Source: Phycisphaera sp. (GTDB lineage Bacteria; Planctomycetota; Phycisphaerae; Phycisphaerales; SM1A02). From it: DNA of 64,000 nucleotides. Below, one piece after another: positions 42,528 to 53,306 of the stretch. The stretch spans positions 44,926-108,925 of the forward strand of contig WGMP01000013.1 in the NCBI GenBank assembly GCA_016124975.1, in the 5' to 3' direction. Position 1 is the first letter of the stretch, and each line of letters starts with the position of its first letter. A program made the translations under genes and the position numbers. The notes beneath the pieces are model-generated. The model saw nothing but the letters and a program-made list of their open reading frames with translations, was not told where the DNA came from and searched no databases.

Positions 42528-42753
42528 GAGCCCGGGTGACGATGCGGTCCTGGGTGAGGCGTTGGAGAGCAAGCTGAGGGTGCGGGAAAGGCTCGAGCGC
42601 GCGCTCCGTCAGCGGGTCGAGAAGGCCTCGGACGAAGAGCCTGCCGTTGCCCACGAGGGTGCGCCCGTTGCCAACGAGGGTGCACTTCGCGCGCACGCTC
42701 GGCAGGCCCTCGCTGAGGCGATTCGCACGGAGTCGTTCGGCGCGCCTCGCTGA
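42484..42753 (+). CDS. Small acidic ORF overlapping the sigma gene (hypothetical)
   Basis: An 89-residue frame from ATG 42484 (or 101 from ATG 42448) that starts inside the sigma factor gene in another frame. It encodes a charged helical stretch (LESKLRVRERLERALRQRVEKASDEE) and a duplicated unit (AVAHEGAPVANEGA). Codon usage is plausible but not decisive. Its stop codon is covered by a short tandem duplication like those at two other gene ends in the window. It may be a real small partner, or it may be joined to the sigma factor by a frameshift at the eight-G run. Confidence 0.35.
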   Translation: MRGGPPLGASRPLSESPGDDAVLGEALESKLRVRERLERALRQRVEKASDEEPAVAHEGAPVANEGALRAHARQALAEAIRTESFGAPR

Positions 42754-42894
42754 AGTGCCCCGCTGAAGCGCCCAACCAAAGACACCTCGTTCGGCCCAGC
42801 CAGTTGAATTCACCCGCGTGCTTCCCGCGTGTGATACGCGCGTCGTCGCGGCGTCACGCCCGAAGGCTGCGGCCCGATGACCGGAGGAACCGGC

Positions 42895-43617
42895 TCAGCG
42901 CGATCCGCGGCGCCGCCGCGAGCCGAGCAGCGCAACGCCGAGCACGGCCACGGCGCCCGGCGCAGGCACGAACCCCTGCACGGATTGCAGACGGATGGTG
43001 TAGTCACCGACCGCGCCCGAGCCGTCCCACTCGCTGAGCTCGCGCTCCTCGCCACTCACGGTCTCGCCGAACTGGCCGAAGTCCTCCCAGATCGAGTCGT
43101 CGAGGTTCGAGATCGCCTCCATGCCCGACCCGGTGATGGCCACGAAGTAGATGCCGCGGTTCAGGTAGACGACATTCGAGTTCGCCGCGCCCTCGCCGAT
43201 GCGGGAGCCGAACGAGTCGTCGGACGCATCGTCGTTTGCCTTCAGCGCCACGGCGCGCTGGTTGCTGCCGTTGCCGCCCTTCTTGCGGAAGAGGAAGAGC
43301 TGCGTGTCGAAGTTCGCCTCGCCGCCGAGGGCTCCACCCGCGGTCGAGATGGTGTAGAACGACGGCGTCGTCACCTCGAAAGCGTACATGTCGACGAGGT
43401 CGGTGCCCGTGAGGCCGTACCCCGTCAGCCGCCCGAAGATGTTGATGATGGGGGAGTTGATGGTGATCAGCTGCGCGGTGGGCGCAGTCTGACCCGCGTC
43501 GTCGTCGTAGTCGACATCCCAGGTGGGCCCTGCAAGCGCGCAAGTGGCGATCGAGGCAGCGACCACCGATGCCAGAGACGACCGTGCGTTCAGATGCTGC
43601 ATGCTCATGTGTGCCAT
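42895..43617 (-). CDS. Surface protein with VPAPGA-type C-terminal sorting signal (A)
   Basis: A 240-residue exported protein. The signal peptide ends ATCALAGP. The mature N-terminus GPTWDVDYDDDAGQTAPTAQLI is shared with the gene at 48782. The core (DLVDMYAFEVTTPSFYTISTAGGALGGEANFDTQLFLFRKK) resembles a beta-sandwich. The C-terminus is VPAPGAVAVLGVALLG then RRRRGSR, a PEP-CTERM-like tripartite signal (motif, membrane helix, Arg cluster), which would anchor the protein to the surface. The start at 43617 is one of three nearby Met codons. A TAAGGT hexamer near 43720 would give a leader of about 95 nt. Confidence 0.78.
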   Translation of the reverse strand: MAHMSMQHLNARSSLASVVAASIATCALAGPTWDVDYDDDAGQTAPTAQLITINSPIINIFGRLTGYGLTGTDLVDMYAFEVTTPSFYTISTAGGALGGEANFDTQLFLFRKKGGNGSNQRAVALKANDDASDDSFGSRIGEGAANSNVVYLNRGIYFVAITGSGMEAISNLDDSIWEDFGQFGETVSGEERELSEWDGSGAVGDYTIRLQSVQGFVPAPGAVAVLGVALLGSRRRRGSR

Positions 43618-43681
43618 CCTGAGGGTTTGCTGGAGGGGTTTGATCGAGTGGCGCCCGACAAGCGGCGCGCCGCGATCTCGG

Positions 43682-43705
43682 CAGTGTCCCCGCTGCGGGG
43701 CACTG
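43682..43705. repeat. Inverted repeat in divergent region
   Basis: CAGTGTCCCCGC/GCGGGGCACTG, 11 bp per arm with one bulged base, between two divergent genes (CTERM protein A and Hsp70). It has no T-tract, so it may be an operator or a leader hairpin of gene A. Confidence 0.45.
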
Positions 43706-43830
43706 GACAAGGCGTGAACCTTACCTGATCGTTCAGAGCCTTCCGCAATGGTTGTGGCGGAATGGGGTGAAAACCGAAGGAAAGGGCACGCGGCATCGGT
43801 GATCGAGGCGCTGTGCGCGCGGTGATCTCC

Positions 43831-43836
43831 TACCAT
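43831..43836 (+). promoter_or_regulatory. -10-like hexamer, probable leaderless start of Hsp70 gene
   Basis: TACCAT in CCTACCAT ends 10 nt before the ATG at 43847. Confidence 0.45.
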
Positions 43837-43846
43837 CGCGCCCCGC

Positions 43847-45727
<1,881 letters not shown>

Positions 45728-45802
45728 CCGTTTCACGCCATGCCCGGGCCCAATCGGCCTGTCCGTGCCTCCGATGGGTTCTATTCGGGGTGCGGCCGCT
45801 GT

Positions 45803-45808
45803 TAGACT
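45803..45808 (+). promoter_or_regulatory. -10-like hexamer, probable leaderless start of sigma-kinase unit
   Basis: TAGACT in GTTAGACT ends 6 nt before the ATG at 45815; a GTG at 45809 lies inside the spacer. Confidence 0.5.
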
Positions 45809-45814
45809 GTGCGG

Positions 45815-46462
45815 ATGGACCTCGAGCGAACCACGACGGCTCTTCTGGTCGGTCTCTTCGACCCCGCGAACGCCGCTGCGTGGGAGCTCTTCGACAGGCG
45901 GTATCGACCGATCCTGATCGGCTTCGCGCGCAACTGCGGGCTGAACGACGGTGACGCGGCCGAACTCGCGCAGGCGACGATCGTCCGTTTCGTCGAGGAG
46001 TACCGCGCGGGGAAGTACGACCGTGGGCGGGGACGCCTCGGTGCGTGGCTCGTGACGATCGCCCGCTACCGCATGATCGACCTCAAGCGCCGCGGCGCGA
46101 CCGCCCGCATCGCGCGCGGCGAGAGCGCGATGGTCGACCTTGACGACGAGCGGTCGGTGTCCGCGGTCTATGAGGCCGAGCGTCGCATGGCCGTCCTCCG
46201 CGAGGCGCTCGACGAGCTGCGCACGCGGACGAAGACCGACCCGAAGACGATCCGCGCGTTCGAGCTCCTCTTCTACCAGGGGATGAGCGTGCAGGCGGTG
46301 GCCGCGGACCTCGGGATGAGCGCCCACGATGTCTACCTCGCGAAGAGCCGCGTGGCCGGCAAGCTGCGCGAGATCGTGGCCCGCATCGAGAGCGAGTACG
46401 AGGAGGCCCCAGGGGACTGGGAGTCGACGGGATCGCGGCCCTCCGCGGCGATCGGGAGCTGA
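45815..46462 (+). CDS. ECF-like sigma factor linked to a Ser/Thr kinase
   Basis: A 215-residue sigma-70 family protein with region 2 (DRRYRPILIGFARNCGLNDGDAAELAQATIVRFVEEYRAGKYDRG, then LGAWLVTIARYRMIDLKRR) and region 4 (FYQGMSVQAVAADLGMSAHDVYLAKSRVAGKL). Sigma factor next to Ser/Thr kinase is a well-known arrangement in planctomycetes. The kinase starts 8 bp after its stop, so the two are co-transcribed and the kinase probably controls the sigma factor. The ATG at 45815 was chosen; a GTG 6 nt upstream is possible. Confidence 0.85.
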   Translation: MDLERTTTALLVGLFDPANAAAWELFDRRYRPILIGFARNCGLNDGDAAELAQATIVRFVEEYRAGKYDRGRGRLGAWLVTIARYRMIDLKRRGATARIARGESAMVDLDDERSVSAVYEAERRMAVLREALDELRTRTKTDPKTIRAFELLFYQGMSVQAVAADLGMSAHDVYLAKSRVAGKLREIVARIESEYEEAPGDWESTGSRPSAAIGS

Positions 46463-46470
46463 GAACGCCC

Positions 46471-48732
46471 GTGGCGCCCGACGACCGCGACCAGCCGGCG
46501 GATGACGCGACGAAGACCTACTTCGCGCCGCTTGGCTGCGGGAAGTTCCCGCGCGAGCAGCTCGAGCTCGCCGCGATCGCGCGGCATGAGAAGTCGGTGG
46601 TCGTCGACGAGCGCGTGGCCGCGCACCTCGTGATCTGCACGCAGTGCTCCGACGCGGTGCAGCGGCTCGACGCAGACAACGCGCTGCTCTCGGAGCTCGC
46701 GGGCGCTCTCAAGCCGCGCAGCGGGCGGCGCGGGGACGCCGCGGCGCCTGCGACGGCCACGGCGCCCGAGGAGACCGGCCCGATCCCTGGATATCGCCTC
46801 GGCGACGAGCTCCACAGGGGCGGGCAGGGCGCCGTGTTCCTGGCCGAGCAGCTGGCCACGCGCCGCCGCTGCGCCGTGAAGATGCTTCTCGGCGGCCGCT
46901 TCGCCTCGCCGATGCAGCGCGTGCGCTTTGAGCGCGAGGTCGAGGTCGTCGCGGCGCTGCGCCACCCGTCGATCGTCACGCTCTACGAGAGCGGGATCTC
47001 GACGGCGGGGTCGCCGTGGTTCGCGATGGAGTTTGTCGAGGGCGAGCGGCTCGACCACTTCGTGACGCGGACGAAGCCCTCGGCGCGCGCGCTGGTCGAG
47101 CTCTTCCTGCGGATCGCCGACGCCATCGCCTACGCCCATCGGCGCGGCGTGATCCACCGCGACCTGAAGCCAGGCAACATCCTCGTCGACAGGGACGGGG
47201 TTCCGCGCGTCCTCGACTTCGGCCTTGCGCGCGCGGAGTCCGAGCAGGACGCGAGGACCGACCCGAAGTCGGGCACCACGCTTGCGGGCGAGTTCCTCGG
47301 CACCTTCGCCTATGCGGCGCCCGAACAGCTCGCGGGCGACCCGAGCGCGGTCGACTCGCGGTGCGACCTCTACGCGCTCGGCGTCGTGCTCTACGAGTGC
47401 CTCGCGGGCCGCAAGCCCTTCGAGAACGCGCGCTCGATCGCGGAGGTGGTCGAGCAGAAGCTCCTGCGCACGCCGGTGCGGCCGAGCGAGGTGCGTCGCC
47501 AGACCATGCCGCGGGCGGATGCGGCGATCGACTCCGATCTCGATGTGATCGCGCTCAGGCTTCTCGCGGCCGATCCGTCGCGCCGCTACGACACGGCCGA
47601 CGCGCTGGCCGAGGACCTGACGCGCCATCTCGAGGGGCGCCCGATCCTCGCGCGCGAGGACAGCGTGACCTATGTCATGCGGCGCACGCTGCGAAGGAAC
47701 TGGATTCCCGCGACGGCCGTCGCGCTCGTGGCCTGCACGGTGCTCGGCGCAGGCATCGCGCTCGCCTTCGCCTATGCGAACGCCGAGCGCGAGCGCGACC
47801 GCGCGGAGAAGTCGCTGCGCGCCTTCCGCGACGCGCTCGAGTCGATCGACCCCGAGCTTGGCCAAGGGTCGAGCGCGATGAATGTCGGCGAGTTCCTCGC
47901 GCTCGTCGAGGAGCAGGTCGACACGGACCTCATCGAGGAGCCAGAGCTCCTCGCCGGCATCCTGCGCACGATCGGCCTCGTCCACCTCGGCTTCGAGCGG
48001 CTCGATCTCGCGGCCACCGCCCTCGAGCGCGCGCACGCCCTCGCCCTCGCCGCGCACGAGGCGGGGAGGGGGAGCGATGTCGAGCTTGCGGATGCGTCGA
48101 TCGCGCTGGCAATGCTGCGCTTCAACCAGGGCGACTTCGACGCCGCTGAGGCCGCGTATCGACGAACCATCGAGCTGCGCGAGCGCGCGCTCGGGCCGAA
48201 CGCGATCGGAACGGTCGATGCGCTCCGCCAGCTTGCGAGCACGAAGCGCGCCCAGGGGCGCCTCGATCTCTCGCGCGCCGCGCTCGACGAGGCGCTGCGG
48301 CGCGCGAGGTTCTTCCCTGAAGGGAGGGCGTCGGCCATCACGCGCGCGGCGGTCCTCAACGGCAGCGGCGTGCTCTGGGCTGCGCAGGGCGACGACCTTC
48401 GCGCGCTCTCGGACTTCAAGGCGGCGCTCGACACCGTGGGGCGCTTCGTGAACGAGGACGACTTCCGCATCGGAAGAACGCTCGCGTCGATCGCTTCCGC
48501 CGAGGAGCGGCTCGGGCGTTTCGAATCGGCGCTCGCCAACGCCGAGCGGAGTATCGCGATCATCAGGCAGCGAAAGGGCGAACTCGCGCGATCGACCCAG
48601 CGGGGCACGGCGCAGGTCGAGCGGATCCGCGCCAAGATCGCGGCCCGCGGGGTCCCTTCGGGTGCGGCCGACGGCGACGCAGGCGGCGACGCATCGACCA
48701 CGCCAGGCGTGCCGATCGCCGAGGATCTGTGA
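46471..48732 (+). CDS. Ser/Thr protein kinase with anti-sigma-like zinc motif, membrane helix and TPRs
   Basis: A 753-residue protein (GTG start). Residues about 40-75 hold HLVICTQC, the HxxxCxxC zinc motif of zinc-binding anti-sigma factors. The kinase domain covers about 105-380: Gly loop HRGGQGAVFLAEQ, CAVKML, VIHRDLKPGNIL, VLDFGLAR and YAAPEQLAG are all present, so it is likely active. A membrane helix (TAVALVACTVLGAGIALAFAYA) near 415 follows, then TPR-like repeats to the end (for example DFDAAEAAYRRTIELRERAL). It would sense signals outside the membrane with its C-terminal part and phosphorylate or hold the sigma factor encoded just upstream. Confidence 0.88.
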   Translation: MAPDDRDQPADDATKTYFAPLGCGKFPREQLELAAIARHEKSVVVDERVAAHLVICTQCSDAVQRLDADNALLSELAGALKPRSGRRGDAAAPATATAPEETGPIPGYRLGDELHRGGQGAVFLAEQLATRRRCAVKMLLGGRFASPMQRVRFEREVEVVAALRHPSIVTLYESGISTAGSPWFAMEFVEGERLDHFVTRTKPSARALVELFLRIADAIAYAHRRGVIHRDLKPGNILVDRDGVPRVLDFGLARAESEQDARTDPKSGTTLAGEFLGTFAYAAPEQLAGDPSAVDSRCDLYALGVVLYECLAGRKPFENARSIAEVVEQKLLRTPVRPSEVRRQTMPRADAAIDSDLDVIALRLLAADPSRRYDTADALAEDLTRHLEGRPILAREDSVTYVMRRTLRRNWIPATAVALVACTVLGAGIALAFAYANAERERDRAEKSLRAFRDALESIDPELGQGSSAMNVGEFLALVEEQVDTDLIEEPELLAGILRTIGLVHLGFERLDLAATALERAHALALAAHEAGRGSDVELADASIALAMLRFNQGDFDAAEAAYRRTIELRERALGPNAIGTVDALRQLASTKRAQGRLDLSRAALDEALRRARFFPEGRASAITRAAVLNGSGVLWAAQGDDLRALSDFKAALDTVGRFVNEDDFRIGRTLASIASAEERLGRFESALANAERSIAIIRQRKGELARSTQRGTAQVERIRAKIAARGVPSGAADGDAGGDASTTPGVPIAEDL

Positions 48733-48781
48733 CGGCAAGCCCTGCGAGCGACTTCAGGCAAAACCGAGATCGCCTCGGCCG

Positions 48782-49522
48782 TCACGCGCGGCGCGAGCGG
48801 CCTGTGCGCACGGGTGCCGCGAGAAGAGCGCCGAGGAGGGCGATCGCGCCCGGCGCGGGGACGCCGCTCACGGCCTCGACGCGAATCGAGTAGGAGCCCG
48901 TCGCGCCCTGTCCGGCCCAGTCTGCGAGCTCCTTCTCGCCGCCGAACACGATCGCGCCGGGCGTGCTGAGACCCGTGAAGATCGACTCGCCCGACTCGCC
49001 GACCGCGGAGACACCGAGGCCTGCGATCGCGATGTAGTAGAAGCCGGGCGTCACGAGCGAGAAGCCGCTGCCGTCGTTCGCCGAGTTTCCGAGCCACGAG
49101 CCCACGAGCCCCGCGGCCGCGTTGTCGTTGGCGAGGAGGCCGAGCGCACGGGGAGCGTCAGCGTTGCCCACGCGACGGAAGAGGAAGAGCTGCGTGTCGA
49201 AGCTGGCGTCGCCTCCGAGGTCGCCGCCCGCGGTCGAGAGGCGAAGGAGGGTGGGCGTGCGGATGTCGACGAGGTACATGTCGACGAAGTCGGGCTCGCC
49301 GTCAAAGCCGACACCCGTGAGGTTGCCCGCGATGTTCAGGACGGGGCCGGTCAGGGTGATCGCCTGGGCCGTGGCGGGCGTCGCCTTGGCGTCGTCGTTG
49401 TAGTCGACATCCCAGGTCGGGCCGGCGTGTGCGGTGCCCGCTGCGAGCGTCGCGAGCGCGACGGGAAGGGCGAGCAGGTTGCAACGAAGCGCGTGGGAGC
49501 GCGGGCGCGAAATCGGCTGCAT
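48782..49522 (-). CDS. Surface protein with VPAPGA-type C-terminal sorting signal (B)
   Basis: A 246-residue exported protein, paralogue of the one at 42895. It has a signal peptide ending AGTAHAGP, the same mature N-terminus (GPTWDVDYNDDA), the same core (DFVDMYLVDIRTPTLLRLSTAGGDLGGDASFDTQLFLFR), and a C-terminal VPAPGAIALLGALLAAPV then RTGRSRRA. The two differ mostly in loops. Its -10 candidate TACCTT near 49620 would give a leader of about 90 nt. The protein is probably displayed on the cell surface; function is unknown. Confidence 0.78.
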   Translation of the reverse strand: MQPISRPRSHALRCNLLALPVALATLAAGTAHAGPTWDVDYNDDAKATPATAQAITLTGPVLNIAGNLTGVGFDGEPDFVDMYLVDIRTPTLLRLSTAGGDLGGDASFDTQLFLFRRVGNADAPRALGLLANDNAAAGLVGSWLGNSANDGSGFSLVTPGFYYIAIAGLGVSAVGESGESIFTGLSTPGAIVFGGEKELADWAGQGATGSYSIRVEAVSGVPAPGAIALLGALLAAPVRTGRSRRA

Positions 49523-49855
49523 GGAGGGAACTCGAGGGGACTGCAGGGTGAGGGGACGCAGGGGAGGGACGACGCGCGGCCGCAGCGGGGAGGGAGGAGG
49601 CCGCGGAGCGCTGTTGGAAGGTACCGCACGGTCGGCGCGGAACAAACTTCTCCGCGCTGATTTCTCGCGAAGGCGTCCGCGCGGCGGGGAGGCGCGATCT
49701 CAGCCATCTGCGGCGGAACGCATCGATTGGGCGCCCGCTTCGCCTATCATGGCGGCTTCCCCCGCGAAACCTTCGCACCAACCGCGGGAGCCGTCTTCGC
49801 GGGGTTCCGAGAAGGAGCCCGCCCCGACGGCCTGAAAGGACGGTCCACGACTTCG
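49523..49855. other. Divergent promoter region of CTERM protein B and speA (333 bp)
   Basis: No gene. Minus-strand TACCTT lies at 49618-49623 and plus-strand TATCAT at 49744-49749. The latter would give speA a leader of about 100 nt, in which AAGGA precedes the start region. Confidence 0.45.
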
Positions 49856-51898
49856 ATGTCACAGGTTCTTCCTCCCTCGTCGCCTGCAGCGCAGGCAGCC
49901 CAGTCCGCCCAGTCCGCCCAGTCCGCCTCGAACCCGACGGCGCGCGTGAAGGCGGGCATCGAGCCGTGGTCGGTCGACGACGCGGCCGATCTCTACAACC
50001 TCCGCGGCTGGGGCAAGGGCTTCTTCGAGATCTCGAAGAGCGGGCAGGTCATTGTCCGTCCGACGCGGACTCCGGGGCATGAGGTGAATCTCTTCGAGGT
50101 CGTCAAGGGACTTCGCGAGCGCGGGCTTCGCACGCCCGTCCTGCTCCACTTCAGCGACCTCCTCCATCGGCGCCTCCGCGACCTGCACGACGCCTTCGAT
50201 GTCGCGATCCGCGACAACGGCTACAAGGGCAAGTACACCGCGGTCTACCCGATCAAGGTGAACCAGCAGCGCCGCGTGGTGCAGGAGATCCGCGAGTACG
50301 GCGAGCAGTACGGCTTCGGCCTCGAGGTCGGCTCGAAGCCCGAGCTCCTCGCGGTGATGGGCCTCACGAGCGACTCGCCCGACCGCCTCATCATCTGCAA
50401 CGGCTTCAAGGAAGACCGCTACATCGAGTTCGTCACGCTTGCCGCGAAGCTCGGCCGCAACATCATTCCCGTCATCGAGAACCTCGCGGAACTGCGGCTG
50501 ATCGTGAAGTACGCGGAGAAGTACCAGATCCGCCCGAAGATCGGCGTGCGCGTCAACCTCGCCACCCCCGGCGCGGGCCGCTGGCGCCACAGCTCGGGCG
50601 TCAAGGCGAAGTTCGGCCTCTCGCTCACCGAGGTGATCGATGTGCTCGAGTACCTGAAGGCGCGCGGCATGGCCGACTGCCTGCAGCTCCTGCACTGCCA
50701 CATGGGCTCGCAGATCCACGACATCCGCCAGGTGAGCTCGGGCGTGAACGAGCTCGCGCGCATCTACACCGAGCTCGCCAAGATGGGCGCGGGCATGCGC
50801 TACCTCGATGTCGGAGGCGGCCTCGGCATCGACTACGACGGCAGCCAGACCAACTTCGAGTTCTCGACGAACTACACGCTCCAGGAGTACGCGGCGAACG
50901 TGGTCTACAAGATCATGTCGGTCTGCGACGAGGAGGGCGTGGCGCACCCGACGATCGTCACCGAGTCGGGCCGCGCGATGGTGGCGCAGCAGAGCGTGCT
51001 CGTCTTCGATGTCCTCGGCGCGAACCGACTCGACCGCTTCACGGTGCCCGCGTCGCTCGACGCGGTGTCGAAGGACGAGCACGGCGAGATTCCGCGCCCG
51101 ATCGTCGACCTCTTCGAGGCCTACAACTCGATCACCGAGCGCAGGCTCCTCGAGTGCTACCACGACGCGCTCCAGTCGCGCGACGAGGCGATGAACCTCT
51201 TCTCGGTCGGCTACCTGAGCCTCGAGCACCGCGCGCTCGCCGAGCGGATGTTCTGGGCGACCTGCGCCAAGGTCCGCGACAAGGCGAAGGAGATGCGCAG
51301 CGTGCCCGAGGAGCTGCAGGACCTCGAGACGAACACGAGCGACACCTACTTCTGCAACCTGTCGATCTTCCAGTCGCTTCCCGACATCTGGGCGATCAAC
51401 CAGCTCTTCCCGATCATGCCGATCCACAGGCTCGACGAGCGCCCGACCCGCAAGGCCACGCTCGCCGACATGACCTGCGATTCCGACGGCAAGATCGACC
51501 GGTTCGTCGACGACCACGATGTGAAGAAGTTCGTCGAGCTCCACGACATCAAGGACGGCGACGAGTACTTCCTCGGCGCGTTCCTCGTGGGCGCCTACCA
51601 GGAGACGCTCGGCGACCTCCACAACCTCTTCGGCGACACGCATGTGGCGCATGTGCGTCTCGACGACAACGGCAACTGGTGGATCGACGAGATCGTCGAG
51701 GGCGACTCGGTGCGCGAGGTGCTGCAGTATGTGCAGTACGACGTGCATCGGCTCGGCCAGGCCATCCGCCACGAGTGCGAGCGCGCGGTGCGCGACAAGC
51801 ACATGACGGTGGCCGAGTCGAACGCGCTCGTGCGCAACTACGAGGCGGGCCTCGCCGGCTACACCTATCTCGAGACGGAGAACGGCGCCGCGATGTAG
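49856..51898 (+). CDS. speA: Biosynthetic arginine decarboxylase
   Basis: A 680-residue PLP enzyme that makes agmatine from arginine, the first step of the agmatine route to putrescine and spermidine. PLP Lys region is YPIKVNQQRRVVQEI, followed by GSKPELLAVM, the signature HCHMGSQIHDI and VGGGLGIDYDGSQTN, and the C-terminal TESGRAMVAQQSVLVFDV. Length and order match the SpeA class (fold type III). The N-terminus has an Ala/Gln/Ser repeat (AAQSAQSAQSAS) from a short DNA repeat. No agmatinase gene is nearby. Confidence 0.94.
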   Translation: MSQVLPPSSPAAQAAQSAQSAQSASNPTARVKAGIEPWSVDDAADLYNLRGWGKGFFEISKSGQVIVRPTRTPGHEVNLFEVVKGLRERGLRTPVLLHFSDLLHRRLRDLHDAFDVAIRDNGYKGKYTAVYPIKVNQQRRVVQEIREYGEQYGFGLEVGSKPELLAVMGLTSDSPDRLIICNGFKEDRYIEFVTLAAKLGRNIIPVIENLAELRLIVKYAEKYQIRPKIGVRVNLATPGAGRWRHSSGVKAKFGLSLTEVIDVLEYLKARGMADCLQLLHCHMGSQIHDIRQVSSGVNELARIYTELAKMGAGMRYLDVGGGLGIDYDGSQTNFEFSTNYTLQEYAANVVYKIMSVCDEEGVAHPTIVTESGRAMVAQQSVLVFDVLGANRLDRFTVPASLDAVSKDEHGEIPRPIVDLFEAYNSITERRLLECYHDALQSRDEAMNLFSVGYLSLEHRALAERMFWATCAKVRDKAKEMRSVPEELQDLETNTSDTYFCNLSIFQSLPDIWAINQLFPIMPIHRLDERPTRKATLADMTCDSDGKIDRFVDDHDVKKFVELHDIKDGDEYFLGAFLVGAYQETLGDLHNLFGDTHVAHVRLDDNGNWWIDEIVEGDSVREVLQYVQYDVHRLGQAIRHECERAVRDKHMTVAESNALVRNYEAGLAGYTYLETENGAAM

Positions 51899-52023
51899 GC
51901 GCGTCGGGGGCGGCTCGCTGATGTCTCGCTGATATCTCGACGGCATCCCGGCGCCATCCCAGCGGCGTCTCGTCGGAGGAGCCCTGTGGGGCCGCGCGCG
52001 TAGCGGCCGCGGAGCGCTGTCGC

Positions 52024-52029
52024 TACGCT
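52024..52029 (+). promoter_or_regulatory. -10-like hexamer, probable leaderless start
   Basis: TACGCT in CGCTACGCT ends 7 nt before the ATG at 52037; spacer TCGCCCG is not Shine-Dalgarno-like. Confidence 0.55.
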
Positions 52030-52036
52030 TCGCCCG

Positions 52037-53275
52037 ATGTCGGACTGGCGCGATCTCTCCGTCTGGGAGCGGCTCGAGGCGGAGGGCGCGGAGCTCCTCG
52101 CGCTGGCGGATGCCGCGCTTCCCGAAGGCGCTGTCGCCGCCACACCCGCTGTGACCGCGCGTCTGCGCAGGGGCCGCGACGCGGCGCTCGTCTCGGCAGC
52201 GCTCGAGCTCGTCGCGGCGCGGCGCAAGGCGCGGCTGAAGTTGGACGGAGCGGACCAACTCTGGTGCGACCTCGCGGGCGTCGAGCAGGCGTCCGACGGG
52301 CGTGTCGCCGCATGGAAGGCCGCGCGCATGCGGGAGACCCTCGGCGAGGGCGGCGAGATCCTTGACCTCTGCTCGGGAATCGGCGGAGACGCGATGGCGC
52401 TCTGCGCTGCGGGCCTCACCGTGACGGCGGTCGATCTCGACGCGCGCCGCGCATGGATGACCGCGCGCAACGCGCGATGCAGGACCGTGGTCGGGGAGGC
52501 GGAGTCGATCGCGATCGCGGGCGTCGCCATGCACGCGGACCCCGCGCGGCGCGACGAGAAGGGCGGCGGGCGCTCGTGGAGCCTCGACGACCATCGTCCT
52601 GGCCGCGCGTGGATCGAGCGCGCGCTGCGCGAGCCGTCTGCGGCCGCGATCAAGTTCTCCCCGGGCGTCGATCGCGCTGCGTTCGGCGGCGCGCCCGTCG
52701 AGTGGGAGTGGATCGAGTCGGACGGCTCCCTCGTGCAGGCCGTCGCGTGGTGCGGGCGGTTTGCACGCGCGCCGAGGTCGACCCGCGCCACGCGGCTTTC
52801 GCGTGCGGGCGAGCCGATGACGATCGCCGGGGCCCCTGACGACGCGCGGGCGGATGCGCTTCGGGCGGACGGTGCGCTTCGCGCGGGCCAGTGGCTCGGC
52901 GAGCCGAGCCCCGCGCTCGAGCGCGCGCGGCTCCTCACGGAGGCGCTCGCTGGAAGCGGCTCCCGCGAGATCGCGCCCGCGCTCGGCCTTGTCGCCTGCG
53001 ACGGACGCAGCCCTTCGCCGTGGTTCGAGTGGTTCCGCTTCGTGGGAGAGGTGACGGGCCGCGCCGACGCCATCCCGAGGCTCGTCGTGGAGCTCGCGGC
53101 GACGCACGGCGCGACGGGCGAGGTCCGAAGCGTGCGCGTGCGTGGTGGCGCGGTCGACGCCGACGCGCTGACGCGCGCGCTCTCCTGCAGGCCGCAGGGG
53201 CGATTCGTCGTCTTCGCATGGCGCGACGGCGGGAAGGCGCGCGTCGCCCTCACCGAGATGGCGGACCACCCCTAG
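52037..53275 (+). CDS. Class I SAM-dependent methyltransferase, THUMP-like
   Basis: A 412-residue protein. The methyltransferase core begins with ILDLCSGIGGDAMALCAAGLTVTAVDLD (SAM site) near residue 110. The C-terminal third (ATHGATGEVRSVRVRGGAVDADALTRALSC) looks like the THUMP-like domain of the family annotated as THUMP-like/class I methyltransferase. The target (RNA or protein) is not known. It stands alone, with a probable leaderless start and no obvious operon partner. Confidence 0.75.
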   Translation: MSDWRDLSVWERLEAEGAELLALADAALPEGAVAATPAVTARLRRGRDAALVSAALELVAARRKARLKLDGADQLWCDLAGVEQASDGRVAAWKAARMRETLGEGGEILDLCSGIGGDAMALCAAGLTVTAVDLDARRAWMTARNARCRTVVGEAESIAIAGVAMHADPARRDEKGGGRSWSLDDHRPGRAWIERALREPSAAAIKFSPGVDRAAFGGAPVEWEWIESDGSLVQAVAWCGRFARAPRSTRATRLSRAGEPMTIAGAPDDARADALRADGALRAGQWLGEPSPALERARLLTEALAGSGSREIAPALGLVACDGRSPSPWFEWFRFVGEVTGRADAIPRLVVELAATHGATGEVRSVRVRGGAVDADALTRALSCRPQGRFVVFAWRDGGKARVALTEMADHP

Positions 53276-53306
53276 GGAGGGGGAGGCGCGCCGAGCGGAT
53301 CGGCGA

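Noticed and set aside
40962-42572. Minus-strand ORF of 536 aa over the sigma factor gene
   Set aside because: It is Arg/Ser/Pro-rich, antisense to a clear sigma factor, and has no motifs.
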